From: BOG-931 sp963781725
Lineage (GTDB): Bacteria; Pseudomonadota; Alphaproteobacteria; Rhizobiales; Xanthobacteraceae
Assembly (NCBI GenBank): GCA_963781725.1
Contig: CAWAGV010000001.1
Location: forward strand, 434,001-498,000
Direction of reading: 5' to 3'
DNA length: 64,000 bases
Shown: positions 26,901 to 35,371 of the stretch, in pieces
How positions within the stretch are numbered: the stretch's first letter is position 1
How the letters are laid out: the number at the start of each line of letters is the position of its first letter
The notes under the pieces: model-generated
Told to the model about the DNA's origin: nothing
The model's database searches: none
The model's input: the letters and a program-made list of their open reading frames with translations, nothing else
Program-made: the position numbers and the translations under genes

Positions 26901-26973
26901 TGGTTTTGACGGAGTTGGTTTTGGTGGAGTTGGTTTTGGCGGAGTTGGTTTTGGCGGAGTTGGTTTTGGCGGA
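26901..26973. repeat. Five tandem copies of a 15-bp unit (TGGTTTTGGCGGAGT)
   Basis: Units begin at 26901, 26916, 26931, 26946 and 26961; the last is cut after 13 bases. The first two differ at one or two positions (GACGG and GGTGG). The unit length is a multiple of three, so it stays open in all frames and produces pentapeptide repeats on either strand. Confidence 0.9.
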
Positions 26974-27143
26974 AAGTGAGGACCCAACGCTTCCGAGCGT
27001 TAGCTCGTCCAATCGAGCATCGAGTACTTGGTCACACATCGCACACGCCACTCAGCGGTTGCTGAATAAACCGCCACGACGCGCGAATCCGCGTCTGTGG
27101 ATCCCTCCGTGCGCAGAAAAAAATCTAATACGATGCGGCGAGA

Positions 27144-27165
27144 AATTCAAGATCACTCTTGAATT
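27144..27165. terminator. Inverted repeat downstream of GH65, possible terminator
   Basis: Perfect 9-bp arms AATTCAAGA and TCTTGAATT flank TCAC. It lies 30 bases beyond the GH65 stop on the minus strand. The T-run after the stem is weak (TTTCTC), so it may be a terminator or an operator. Confidence 0.4.
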
Positions 27166-27194
27166 GAGCCTTCAATGATCATTGCTACCGAGCG

Positions 27195-29576
27195 TCACCT
27201 CCTGCTCACCGGCCGAATGGCCACCGGATGTTCCCGGCTCAACTGGAGTTCTTCCGTTTCGTGCCGGATCCGGAGTTCCTCGCCGTCGCGTAGCGCGTAC
27301 TCGACGTTTTCCAGACCGATTTCGACTTCCAGCACCTGATCACGGTAGGTCACGGGAAACCGAAGTGTGGCGTTGTCCTGAGGCGCACGATGCGGCGAGA
27401 ACGACAATGTTCCGTCATCATCCCGCATGCCGCCGAAGCCGTAGGCGAGCATCATCCAGGTGCCCCCCATCGAGGCGATATGGCAACCGTCCTTCACGTT
27501 GCCGCCCACATCGGCCAAGTCCATCAGCAGGGCCGCCATCCCGTACCGAATTGCTTTCTCCATATCACCGACCCGTGCGGCAATGATCGCCTCGACGCTC
27601 GATGACAACGACGAGTCGCCTGTCGTTAAGGGATCATAGAAATCAAAGTTGCTTTTCTTGGCCTGTGTCGGGAACGCGTTGCCCAAAAGAAACATCGCCA
27701 AGATAACATCCGCCTGCTTGATCACCTGTTTGCGATAGATATTGAGGGGATGGTAGAACAGCAAAAGCGGGTATTGATCTGGTGACGTGTTCTGGAAGTC
27801 CCAAGGCTCCCTGTCCAGAAAATTGTCGTCCTGCGGAATAATTTTGCGCTTCTCGTCATACGGCACGTACATATTCTCGGCCGCACGAGCCCATGCCGCC
27901 GCTTCAAATGGCTCGAGTCCCGTTTTTTGCACGAGCGTGTCGTAAACGTCCGGCGACGTTGCTCGTAGCAATTCGACAGTTTCGGCCGCGTAGCGCAGGT
28001 TTTCTCGTGCCATTAAGTTGGTATATGCGTTGTTATTTACCACGGTGTTGTATTCATCCGGTCCGGTGACGGAGTTGATGCAGAATTTTCCTCCTTTGGC
28101 GTCTGAGTAGAAACCAAGGTCAACCCATAAACGCGCCGTTTCGACGAGCATTTCCGCGCCGTAGTTCCGCAGGAACAACTCGTCGCCCGTCGCCTGCACG
28201 TACTTCCGCAGCGCGTACATGATGTCGGCATTGATATGGTATTGCGCCGTTCCGGCAGCATAGTATGCCGACGCTTCTTCACCGTTGATCGTGCGCCACG
28301 GAAACATCGCTCCGCGGTGGCCCAATTGCTTTGCGCGCGCGCGTGCCTGCGGCAGCATCTTATAGCGGAAGATGAGAAGATTCCGGGCTATCTGGGGAGA
28401 AGTGTATGTCAGAAACGGCAGCAGATAGATTTCCGTATCCCAGAAGTAATGCCCCTCATACGCTTGGCCAGTGAGGCCTTTTGCCGGAACTCCAGTGCCC
28501 TCGGCCCGAGCCGAGGCCTGCAGGATATGAAAGAGGTTGAAGCGGATCGCCTGCTGGACCGCCAAGGTGGTGCGCTGCGTACGGTCTTCCCTGACATCCC
28601 AGATCCGGACATCGCTGCGGCGCCAGAAGCCCTCCACGTATCGTTCTTGTTCTGTGAGCAACCGTTGGAATCCCTGGGACGTAACGCGATCCATCGTCCA
28701 CTCAGCGCGGGCGCAGAGTTCATCGCCGGATGCGGTCTGCGAGGTGTGATAGACCATGTATTTGGTAAGGTGAATCGGACAGCCGCACCGCGCCTCGACG
28801 GTGAAGGCAACCTGGCCGAAGTCGTCAGTGTGTGTAGTCTGGTAAGCGTGCGGGCACGAAGTGTCGAGCCTGCTGTCCGTGGCACATGCCATGATCAGGC
28901 GACTCCTTTCGGTCGCGTGGCAGAGCACGATGCGGTGATCTCGGGAGTAGCTGATGCGCGGTCGGAGAATGCGATCAGAGAGAACTCTGGTCTGGCGCGG
29001 ATCATCTCCGTCGATCCGGGCGTTCACTACATTGGCAGCCATTTCCGAAGAGATCACGATAAAGGAGTCCGCATTGAGGAGCGTCACGGAATAGGAAATG
29101 GCGGCCACGTGCTTGTCGACAAAGGAGACCAGGCGTCGAGATTTGATCAGCACATGTTTGCCTCCAGGAGTTTCCCAGAGTACTTCGCGATCGAGCGTGC
29201 CGGCTTTCATGTTGAGGCGCCGGTCGTAGTTCAATAGGTCAGCGTTTGGCAGCCAGAACGGCTCGTCGTCTACAAAGAGCTTGATGATCTTGGCGTCGGT
29301 GACGTTGCAGATGGTTTGGCCGGTTTTCGCAAATCCGTAAGCTTCTTCTCCGTAGATGATCGGCCATATTTCATAAAAGCCGTTGATCAACGTAGCATTT
29401 TCCACATGAGGGCCGCCTTCCTCGGGGCAGCCGCGCATACCGAGATAACCATTACCAAGCGCCAGCATCGTTTCCAGTTGGGCCATGAATTCGGGGTGAA
29501 ACCGTTTTTCCACCACATGCCACTCGTCAGCGGGGTAATCGCGAAATGGCGGTCTGAGGGGCTTGTGATGGATCAT
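27195..29576 (-). CDS. GH65 family disaccharide phosphorylase (trehalose/maltose/kojibiose type)
   Basis: A 793-residue inverting phosphorylase that splits an alpha-glucoside such as trehalose with phosphate to beta-glucose-1-phosphate plus glucose. The N-terminal super-sandwich has LALGNGYLGMRG. The (alpha/alpha)6 barrel has GHYFWDTEIYLLPF (about 375-388) and the general acid Glu508 in VTGPDEYNTVVNNNAYTNL. C-terminal DPLTTGDSSLSSSVEAI binds phosphate in relatives. The start at 29576 has GGAGG upstream; further upstream is a GH65 pseudogene. Neighbours (beta-PGM-like HAD, glucokinase) agree with phosphorylase rather than hydrolase. Exact disaccharide unknown. Confidence 0.88.
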   Translation of the reverse strand: MIHHKPLRPPFRDYPADEWHVVEKRFHPEFMAQLETMLALGNGYLGMRGCPEEGGPHVENATLINGFYEIWPIIYGEEAYGFAKTGQTICNVTDAKIIKLFVDDEPFWLPNADLLNYDRRLNMKAGTLDREVLWETPGGKHVLIKSRRLVSFVDKHVAAISYSVTLLNADSFIVISSEMAANVVNARIDGDDPRQTRVLSDRILRPRISYSRDHRIVLCHATERSRLIMACATDSRLDTSCPHAYQTTHTDDFGQVAFTVEARCGCPIHLTKYMVYHTSQTASGDELCARAEWTMDRVTSQGFQRLLTEQERYVEGFWRRSDVRIWDVREDRTQRTTLAVQQAIRFNLFHILQASARAEGTGVPAKGLTGQAYEGHYFWDTEIYLLPFLTYTSPQIARNLLIFRYKMLPQARARAKQLGHRGAMFPWRTINGEEASAYYAAGTAQYHINADIMYALRKYVQATGDELFLRNYGAEMLVETARLWVDLGFYSDAKGGKFCINSVTGPDEYNTVVNNNAYTNLMARENLRYAAETVELLRATSPDVYDTLVQKTGLEPFEAAAWARAAENMYVPYDEKRKIIPQDDNFLDREPWDFQNTSPDQYPLLLFYHPLNIYRKQVIKQADVILAMFLLGNAFPTQAKKSNFDFYDPLTTGDSSLSSSVEAIIAARVGDMEKAIRYGMAALLMDLADVGGNVKDGCHIASMGGTWMMLAYGFGGMRDDDGTLSFSPHRAPQDNATLRFPVTYRDQVLEVEIGLENVEYALRDGEELRIRHETEELQLSREHPVAIRPVSRR

Positions 29577-29610
29577 CGCACCGGTCCTCCGAGCGCACAT
29601 GCGGCGTTGG

Positions 29611-29987
29611 TCAGTCAGGCCGTTCCGCCATCCCGGCACTGAATGAACTCCCGTGAGCGCACCGCGGTTCGTAATGGCGGAAATTCGCTTCCGCGATGGC
29701 ACCGGGAAATTCCTCAGGAAGCGGTGCGATCAGTGCCACGAAGTCCCGCGGGAACCGGCGGCTCAGTGTTGGTTATGTCGAACAATCCAGCGACATAACA
29801 GCGCGGCCAAGATACCCATCTGCTATATCCCAGCCAAACCACCCAAGTCGGCCCGCGCAACGCACATCCCTAGAAATCCATTGCCGAGTGCGAGGCGAGA
29901 TTCAATCGCGCTCTTGGTCAGCACGATGTAACCTTCGTGGCTAAGAACCCAGCGACGGTCTTTCGTCGGTTCCAGAACTTCCAGCAT
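29611..29987 (-). pseudogene. Decayed and internally deleted second GH65 gene
   Basis: Three pieces of GH65 appear in order on the minus strand but in different frames. First, 29987-29823 reads RRWVLSHEGYIVLTKSAIE followed by SRLALGNGFLGM, the GH65 N-terminus. Next, about 29814-29714 reads WVSWPRCYVAGLFDITNTEP, also N-terminal. Last, about 29727-29611 reads LPEEFPGAIAEANFRHYEPR then CAHGSSFSAGM, the C-terminal phosphate-binding block. The catalytic middle is gone. It differs from the intact neighbour, so it was a second GH65 of another subtype rather than a recent duplicate. Confidence 0.7.
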
Positions 29988-30101
29988 CTGGGTCGGCCTC
30001 CGTCTTGCTCACCGGCGGTCCCCACACCGTGAATTGACCGTACTTGCTGCCGTCCCTTTCATTGTTTACTTGACGTTCGTGACCAGCTCAGAGCGCTAGA
30101 C

Positions 30102-30509
30102 ATGAACGACGACGCACCTCGCTGGGCCTCTTTCTCATCTGCTTTTTCGATTGTTTTGAGTTCTGCCACCGAGCGCATTGCCGAGCTTGGTTGTGCCCCG
30201 GTCGGCGAGAACCCAAAGGATTTTGTCGACCGCGGAGGGTTGTCTCGCCTCGAAGCTGAGGCTGCATCGGCAGCTATCAAGAGAGTTCGCGAGGCGGCCT
30301 ATCCGCTTATCTTCAAACTGTTTGGCTCCCAGATGCCTCGCGGCAAAGGCCGCAAACTTGTTTTGACGCGGTTGGGCCAAGACCTGCGACGCATTGAATC
30401 GACCCTCGGGTACAGACAAGGACCCGCGCAGGACGATGTGCGGAAGGCGATGTCCAAGAGGGCATACGGTCACCGGAGGCCGCGGGCGGCCAAACGTCGG
30501 AGGAAGTGA
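30102..30509 (+). CDS. Hypothetical basic protein (135 aa)
   Basis: A 135-residue soluble protein with a helical, alanine/arginine-rich middle (LSRLEAEAASAAIKRVREA) and a strongly basic C-terminus (HRRPRAAKRRRK). No signal peptide, membrane segment or known motif. A longer frame exists on the opposite strand, but the plus-strand composition looks more protein-like. It is the only plus-strand gene candidate inside the island's left two-thirds. Family not recognised. Confidence 0.35.
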   Translation: MNDDAPRWASFSSAFSIVLSSATERIAELGCAPVGENPKDFVDRGGLSRLEAEAASAAIKRVREAAYPLIFKLFGSQMPRGKGRKLVLTRLGQDLRRIESTLGYRQGPAQDDVRKAMSKRAYGHRRPRAAKRRRK

Positions 30510-31029
30510 ATCCGGAGTCGCCAAGCTCCCCTCTAGCGCGTCAGCCCGCAAAGGAGTCCTCGGATTGGACATGCAGCAGAAACCGCCAATCGGGGTGTTC
30601 TTCGTCTCCTCGTCGGGAGGGCGAGTTCGCGCGCAAAGGTGCGATCGCTCACGTGGACCACACCAGATGGAAGCTGTGTTCAGCATCGCCAGCCTGAGCG
30701 GCTTCTTTGTTCAACAAGTGTGGTGGTTGTAGCGGCGCTCTAACGCATCGACAATTGGACCAGAGGGGTACCTCTTGGAGGCAGCCGCAGAGGGCCGTGG
30801 CGCTCAAGACGCGATGATGCGGTCGCGAACGGTGTCGGCGAAGGCCCTGCACACGCATCGTAGGCTGCGGCGATCTCGTCCACCGGAGTTATGAAGGCGA
30901 TCGGGCGGCGTGTGCCGAGACGTTGTCCGTCGATCCTCGTCAGCGACGTCGCGAATGAGCGATTGGAGCCTTCCTTCGCGGCCATCAGCCTAGTCGCTCG
31001 GCGCAAGTTCGGCCGAGCGGCAGATCCGG
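30510..31029. other. 520 bp without a recognised gene
   Basis: Several overlapping open frames exist on both strands, for example plus 30394-30732 and minus 30740-31213, but none shows a known motif. The region lies downstream of the glucokinase-like gene (minus) and of the basic hypothetical protein (plus). It is probably 3' non-coding or decayed DNA. Confidence 0.4.
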
Positions 31030-31761
31030 CTAGATAACGTCGGCTTTTGCCCACAATCGAAAACCACCACGGAAAGCGTTGGCGTTGTCGCCCGCGCGGC
31101 AATGTGGTGGCAGCGGACCGAGCTTGTTGACGTTGCCTCCTCCAATTACCGTATCGTCTGCTTGCAATGCAGCGATGAGACGCTCCACGACGTCGGCTAC
31201 TCGACGGCGCCACCGCGCTGCACCATCACGTTCCAAGCCAGCGCGACCCACGTAGCTTTCGTAGGTGCGTTTCCTGAAAGGCAGATGGCCGAGTTCCATC
31301 GGCTCGACCCTGCCTTCAAGGATCATGGTGGTACCAAGTCCTGTTCCAAGTCCCAGAAAGAGCATCTTGCCACCCTTGTAGCTGCCCAAAGCCTGCATGG
31401 CGGCATCGTTCACGAGCTTCACTGGGCGACCGAAGGCTCGCTCGAAATCATATCCGATCCACCCGTGTCCCAGGTTGACCGGCTCCGCACCGGGCTGGCC
31501 GCCGATGACCAGACCGGGATAGCCGATCGACACCACGTCATACCGCCAGTCCGCCGTCAGCTTTTTCACCGCCGAAACCATTCGCCGGGGGGTGAGCGTC
31601 CGTCCGGATCGAAACGCTCGAATCTCCGATTGCCCGGTGGCGAGAAACTTCACGGTCGTGCCGCCGACATCGATGACCAACACACGACTGGCCGAGGACC
31701 GAGCTGCAGCGGCGTTCCTGACCGAGCGCGTCAGCGCGACATCTGTTTGAGGTCGACGCAT
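31030..31761 (-). CDS. ppgK: ROK-family glucokinase, polyphosphate-glucokinase-like
   Basis: A 243-residue sugar kinase of PPGK type, which phosphorylates glucose to glucose-6-phosphate with polyphosphate and/or ATP. Marks are VLVIDVGGTTVKFL (phosphate binding), SIGYPGLVIGG, LGLGTGLGTTMILEG, PMELGHLPF and the C-terminal TVIGGGNVNKLGPLP and DNANAFRGGFRLW typical of this subgroup. Length fits the catalytic domain of PPGK. It lies 107 bases downstream of the HAD gene on the same strand. It would use the glucose released by GH65. Phosphoryl donor is inferred. Confidence 0.82.
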   Translation of the reverse strand: MRRPQTDVALTRSVRNAAAARSSASRVLVIDVGGTTVKFLATGQSEIRAFRSGRTLTPRRMVSAVKKLTADWRYDVVSIGYPGLVIGGQPGAEPVNLGHGWIGYDFERAFGRPVKLVNDAAMQALGSYKGGKMLFLGLGTGLGTTMILEGRVEPMELGHLPFRKRTYESYVGRAGLERDGAARWRRRVADVVERLIAALQADDTVIGGGNVNKLGPLPPHCRAGDNANAFRGGFRLWAKADVI

Positions 31762-31868
31762 TGATCATTACCCTTTCGGTCTTTCTGCCGGAAACGAAAG
31801 AGGCACGCGACGCTTAGACTTGGTGGTCCGCGTCCCCGACGTTTCTGCCAGGAGACCAGGGCCGGTCG

Positions 31869-32627
31869 TCAATCGACCAGTTCGCCCAGATCATTTACTA
31901 CGAGATGCGCGCCGTGACGCTGAAGCTCCTCGGCATTCCCCTTGCGCGCAACGCCAATCACAAGCCCGAAGTGTCCGTTAGACCCGGCCTTGACCCCGGA
32001 GATCGCATCCTCAATGACGACTGCTCGTGCCGGCTCAATCTCCAGCAGCTTTGCGGCCGTCAAAAATGTATCCGGGGCCGGCTTCCCGGCCAGGTGTTGT
32101 TCGACGATCGTGTTGCCATCGATGCGGATATCGAAGAAGTCGTCCAACTTGGCGGCCTCCAAAACGGCGGCGCAATTCCAACTCGAGGTGACTACGGCGA
32201 CTTTGAAGCCCTCACGCCGGAGCTGTTCGATAAGTGTGACGCTTCCCGAGTAAGGCTTCACTCCCCCTTCGTTGATCATTTTGTCGACCAGGTCGTCCTT
32301 GCGGTTTGCGATCCCGCCCACCGTTTCGACCTGCGGCGGGTCGTCCGGGCTCCCTTCAGTAAGCTCGATGCCGCGTGAGCTGAGAAAGTCGCGAGCGCCG
32401 TCGTAACGGGGCTTGCCATCAACGTGGAGCCGGTAGTCCGAGGTCAGGTCGAAGGGGCGGAATACTTCGCCCGTCTGCGTCGCACGTTTCTGAAGATATT
32501 CGTCGAACACCTGTTTCCAGCACGCTGCGTGCAGCTTGGCGGTGTCTGTGATCACGCCGTCGAGATCGAGCAGGACGGCGTCGTACCGATCGCGGGTTAT
32601 CGCATGTTTTGTCTTGAGCCGCGGCAT
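31869..32627 (-). CDS. pgmB: HAD-family beta-phosphoglucomutase-like protein
   Basis: A 252-residue HAD-superfamily protein with motif I in AVLLDLDGVITDTAKLHAAC (nucleophile and acid/base Asp pair D-x-D), motif II in VVTSSWN, motif III Lys in LAGKPAPDTFL and motif IV in VVIEDAISGVKAG. The D-G-V-I-T-D-T-A-x-x-H start and E-D-A-x-x-G are the pattern of beta-phosphoglucomutase, which converts beta-glucose-1-P to glucose-6-P. Such genes commonly sit beside GH65 phosphorylases, as here. It is a separate polypeptide, not fused to GH65. A plain phosphatase cannot be excluded. Confidence 0.83.
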   Translation of the reverse strand: MPRLKTKHAITRDRYDAVLLDLDGVITDTAKLHAACWKQVFDEYLQKRATQTGEVFRPFDLTSDYRLHVDGKPRYDGARDFLSSRGIELTEGSPDDPPQVETVGGIANRKDDLVDKMINEGGVKPYSGSVTLIEQLRREGFKVAVVTSSWNCAAVLEAAKLDDFFDIRIDGNTIVEQHLAGKPAPDTFLTAAKLLEIEPARAVVIEDAISGVKAGSNGHFGLVIGVARKGNAEELQRHGAHLVVNDLGELVD

Positions 32628-33194
32628 TGGTTACTCTCCCTTCCCAAAGCACCTCCCATAGTTGGCGGGCAACGTCGCAAACTCCTGGTGCGGAGCAGCG
32701 CTTGGCGTTCATGTGCGCCCACGGCCTTGCGCTTCAAAGAAGCGAAATACGCAGTTCCCGCCCTGTCTATGGCCGGCAGCTTCTTCTCGCTCATTGACGC
32801 CGAGATCCCTCTCGGTCTCCGTGGCTAAAATACGGGATCGGTTCCCCTGCAGCACACCGGCCGTTTTCAGGGGTGACATGCGCGAGGTTGATGTCGCCCG
32901 ACATGACGGCAGAGACCGTTATTGCCTTTTCCGGCTACCATCGGGTCGCCAATGCGATCAGGTCGGAAACTGGCAGGCCGCTTGCCTCGAATACCGCAAT
33001 TGTGGCCGCACGTGATTGATGTAGATCAATAGATCGCCGGTCATGGCGCTTGTGCGGATTTTGGTCCGGATTGAATGCTGCTTGGCCGAAACACGCGTTT
33101 TCATACCGGGTAACCTTCGAAACGACGCGATTGACCCTGAACGGAAATCGAGAGTTCGAAGTTGGTCGTCATCACCGCAATTTCCTACCGCAGG
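32628..33194. other. 567-bp intergenic region carrying an FNR/FixK-type box
   Basis: There is no convincing gene between nagA (minus, ending at 33195) and the HAD gene (minus, starting at 32627). The stretch contains a perfect FNR-like palindrome at 33016-33029. Short open frames (plus 32662-33015, 33043-33690) overlap genes or lack motifs. The promoter of the HAD-glucokinase unit probably lies here. Confidence 0.5.
33016..33029. promoter_or_regulatory. FNR/FixK-type binding site
   Basis: TTGATGTAGATCAA is a perfect TTGAT-N4-ATCAA palindrome, the consensus for FNR/FixK/Anr regulators of low-oxygen expression. It lies about 390 bases upstream of the HAD (pgmB-like) start on the minus strand and 166 bases beyond the nagA stop. 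The distance to the HAD start is long for a class II site, so the promoter would have a long leader or control something else. Confidence 0.55.
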
Positions 33195-34337
33195 CTACTG
33201 CGCCACACCGGCGACCCAGGTATGGCGAACCTCGATTGTCATGCTGTCGAGTTCGAGCATGTCCGCACGGTATCCCGGCGCAAGACGGCCGAGTTTATCG
33301 CCAAGGCCGAGGAATTGCGCCGGGTTCGCGCTCGCAAACCGCAGGGCATCGGCCAGCGGAATGCGCAACGACCGGACGCAATTGCGCACTGCCGTCGCCA
33401 TGTCGAGGCAGGCTCCGGCCAACGTGCCGTCTTGCCGCGCGCAGCGTCCGTTACGGACGAAAATCTCCTCGCCGTTAAGGACAAATGACGACTGCGCGCC
33501 GCCGACCGGCGGCATAGCGTCGGTGACTAGAATTGGCCGGCCGGCGCCGCGCAGCGCAAGGCGCAGCATCGCGGGAGCGACGTGGATGTCATCCACAATG
33601 ATACTGTACCACGCGTTTTTCGAATCGAGCGCCGCCCCGATAGGTCCAGGCTCGCGCGCTTCGAGCGGGCGCATGGCGTTGAAGAGATGAGTGAAGCCCG
33701 TCAATCCCATGGCCATAGCGGCGCGCGTCTGCGCATGGGTCGCCATAGAGTGACCCAACGCGACGCGCACACCCGCTGCGCTGAGTTTGCCGATAAATCC
33801 GTCTGGCACGCGCTCTGGCGCCAAAGTCACGAGCGTCACACCAGGCCGCCCGGCGGTCAGCAAGGCGAGATCGTCTGGTGTCGGCCGGCGAAGGACGCGC
33901 ACATCGTGCACGCCGGCTTTTTCGGGCGACAAAAACGGTCCTTCGAGATGAATGCCGACGACGGCCGGCTCGACGCCCACGAGCGCATCGACCGCGGCGA
34001 GCGCGGCCCTCATCTTCGTCGGAGTGTCGCTGATCAAGGTCGGCATCAATGCCGTGGTGCCGAAGCGGCGATGCGCGGCGACCATGGTTCGGATACTATC
34101 CGGCGTCGGCGCGTCGTTGAACAGCACGTCGCCACCGCCATTGACCTGAATGTCGACAAAGCCTGGCGCGAGCCAAACATGTTCGGGTAGCTCGCGGACG
34201 GGCATCGCTGTAGGAATCTCGCGGTGTCGGACAACCGCGACGATGCGGTCGTCCTCCACGATCACAGCAGCATCGTCGCGAAGATATTCGCCATCAAAGA
34301 CATGGGCGGCGGCAATGGCATGTTGGCCCGCGCTCAT
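33195..34337 (-). CDS. nagA: N-acetylglucosamine-6-phosphate deacetylase
   Basis: A 380-residue amidohydrolase removing acetate from GlcNAc-6-P to give glucosamine-6-P. Marks are LAPGFVDIQVNGGGDVLFND (the Q-x-N variant of the metal HxH, normal for NagA), GIHLEGPFLSPEKAGVHD (metal Glu), VALGHSMATHAQ, GFTHLFNAMRPLE and LVTDAMPPVGG (catalytic Asp). Length is normal. Its start overlaps the stop of the SIS gene by 4 bases (ATGA), which indicates translational coupling. Third gene of the kinase-SIS-nagA operon. Confidence 0.93.
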   Translation of the reverse strand: MSAGQHAIAAAHVFDGEYLRDDAAVIVEDDRIVAVVRHREIPTAMPVRELPEHVWLAPGFVDIQVNGGGDVLFNDAPTPDSIRTMVAAHRRFGTTALMPTLISDTPTKMRAALAAVDALVGVEPAVVGIHLEGPFLSPEKAGVHDVRVLRRPTPDDLALLTAGRPGVTLVTLAPERVPDGFIGKLSAAGVRVALGHSMATHAQTRAAMAMGLTGFTHLFNAMRPLEAREPGPIGAALDSKNAWYSIIVDDIHVAPAMLRLALRGAGRPILVTDAMPPVGGAQSSFVLNGEEIFVRNGRCARQDGTLAGACLDMATAVRNCVRSLRIPLADALRFASANPAQFLGLGDKLGRLAPGYRADMLELDSMTIEVRHTWVAGVAQ

Positions 34338-35371
34338 CGTGTACGCGTCACTTTCTGCAAATGCCGCGGCCGATCGACGTCGGTGCCGCGGCGCGCCGCA
34401 AGCCGCACCAGAAATCCATAAAAACTCTGGATGAGGCAGATTGCATCGGCGTCGGGATGATCGGATGCGAGCACCGGCAGCCGCCGGCCGCGCTGCGGGC
34501 TGCCCGGCTCGGCAATGAGCACGCGGGCACCTTTGTGCCGTAGGTCGGCTGCAAGCTTCGCCAGACCCGCCGCAAATTCATCGGTCGGAGCGAGCGCGAT
34601 AATGGGGTAGGCGCTCGACACGAGCGCGATCGGGCCGTGATGAAATTCGGCGGCGCTGAACGCCTCGGCATGGAGGTCGCAGGTCTCTTTCAGCTTCAAA
34701 GCTGCCTCGCGCGCGATTGCAAGCGTCGGGCCGCGGCCGATCGCCACCATGCTCGTGGCGCGCGCCAGCGGCTCAATCGCTTGGCTCCAATCGAGTTCGC
34801 TCGCTTCGTCAAGCCGGTTCGGCAATCGCGCGCACGCTGCGGTCATTGCAGCGTCGTCGGTCCAGGTCGCGACCAACTGAAGCAGCGCTGCTAGCGACGC
34901 CACGAAGCTTTTTGTGGCGGCCACGCTCAATTCCGGACCTGCCGCGAGCGGCAGCACGATCTCAGCGGTTTGCGCCAACGGGCTCGTCAGGTCATTGACG
35001 ATGGCGGCCGTAACAGCGCCGGCGGCACGAGCCATGGCCGCGGTTTCGATCAGGTCATCGCTACGTCCGGATTGTGAGATAACCAGCAGCATTTGATCCC
35101 GTAAATCTAGCGAGCGATGGTAGACACTTGCGATATTGGGAGCGGCAGCCGCCACCGGAACGCCAAGATGCCGCTCGATTAGATGCTTGGCGAACGTTGC
35201 CGCATGCGCGGAGCTGCCGCGCGCACAAGTCACAATGACCCTTGGTCGCTGACGCGTGAGGCGCCTGGCCAAAGCCGCTAGCGGTGCAGCGAGTGTCGGA
35301 GTCTGCCGCCGCACCGCCGCGGCAGCTTCACGGAATTCGTCTGCCATGCCACCGGCGGTCGGCGTCATCAA
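34334..35371 (-). CDS. SIS-domain glucosamine-6-phosphate deaminase/isomerase (NagB-II type)
   Basis: A 345-residue protein with two SIS domains and no glutaminase domain. Marks are RVIVTCARGSSAHAATFAKH, LLVISQSGRSDDLIETA, SVAATKSFVASLAALLQL, GRGPTLAIAREAALKLKETC, SAAEFHHGPIALV and the C-terminal RGTDVDRPRHLQKVTRT, which parallels the GlmS isomerase end. Without ammonia channel or glutaminase it is expected to run in the deaminating direction, giving fructose-6-P plus ammonia. Overlaps the kinase stop and the nagA start by 4 bases each. AgaS-like activity is an alternative. Confidence 0.85.
   Translation of the reverse strand: MMTPTAGGMADEFREAAAAVRRQTPTLAAPLAALARRLTRQRPRVIVTCARGSSAHAATFAKHLIERHLGVPVAAAAPNIASVYHRSLDLRDQMLLVISQSGRSDDLIETAAMARAAGAVTAAIVNDLTSPLAQTAEIVLPLAAGPELSVAATKSFVASLAALLQLVATWTDDAAMTAACARLPNRLDEASELDWSQAIEPLARATSMVAIGRGPTLAIAREAALKLKETCDLHAEAFSAAEFHHGPIALVSSAYPIIALAPTDEFAAGLAKLAADLRHKGARVLIAEPGSPQRGRRLPVLASDHPDADAICLIQSFYGFLVRLAARRGTDVDRPRHLQKVTRTR

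Larger units (their letters stand above)
26577..27194. other. Intergenic region with tandem repeat, no convincing gene
   Basis: The 618 bases between the phosphatase start and the GH65 stop hold a 15-bp tandem repeat and an inverted repeat (both listed). Open frames on both strands cross the repeat (plus 26825-27178; minus 26616-26987) but show low-complexity LVLAE or PPKPT runs and no recognisable domain. The promoter for the phosphatase-fba-xfp operon must lie at the lower end of this stretch. Confidence 0.5.

Noticed and set aside
26901..26973. Possible CRISPR-like array
   Set aside because: The 15-bp units are contiguous with no spacers, so this is a simple tandem repeat. No cas genes are present.
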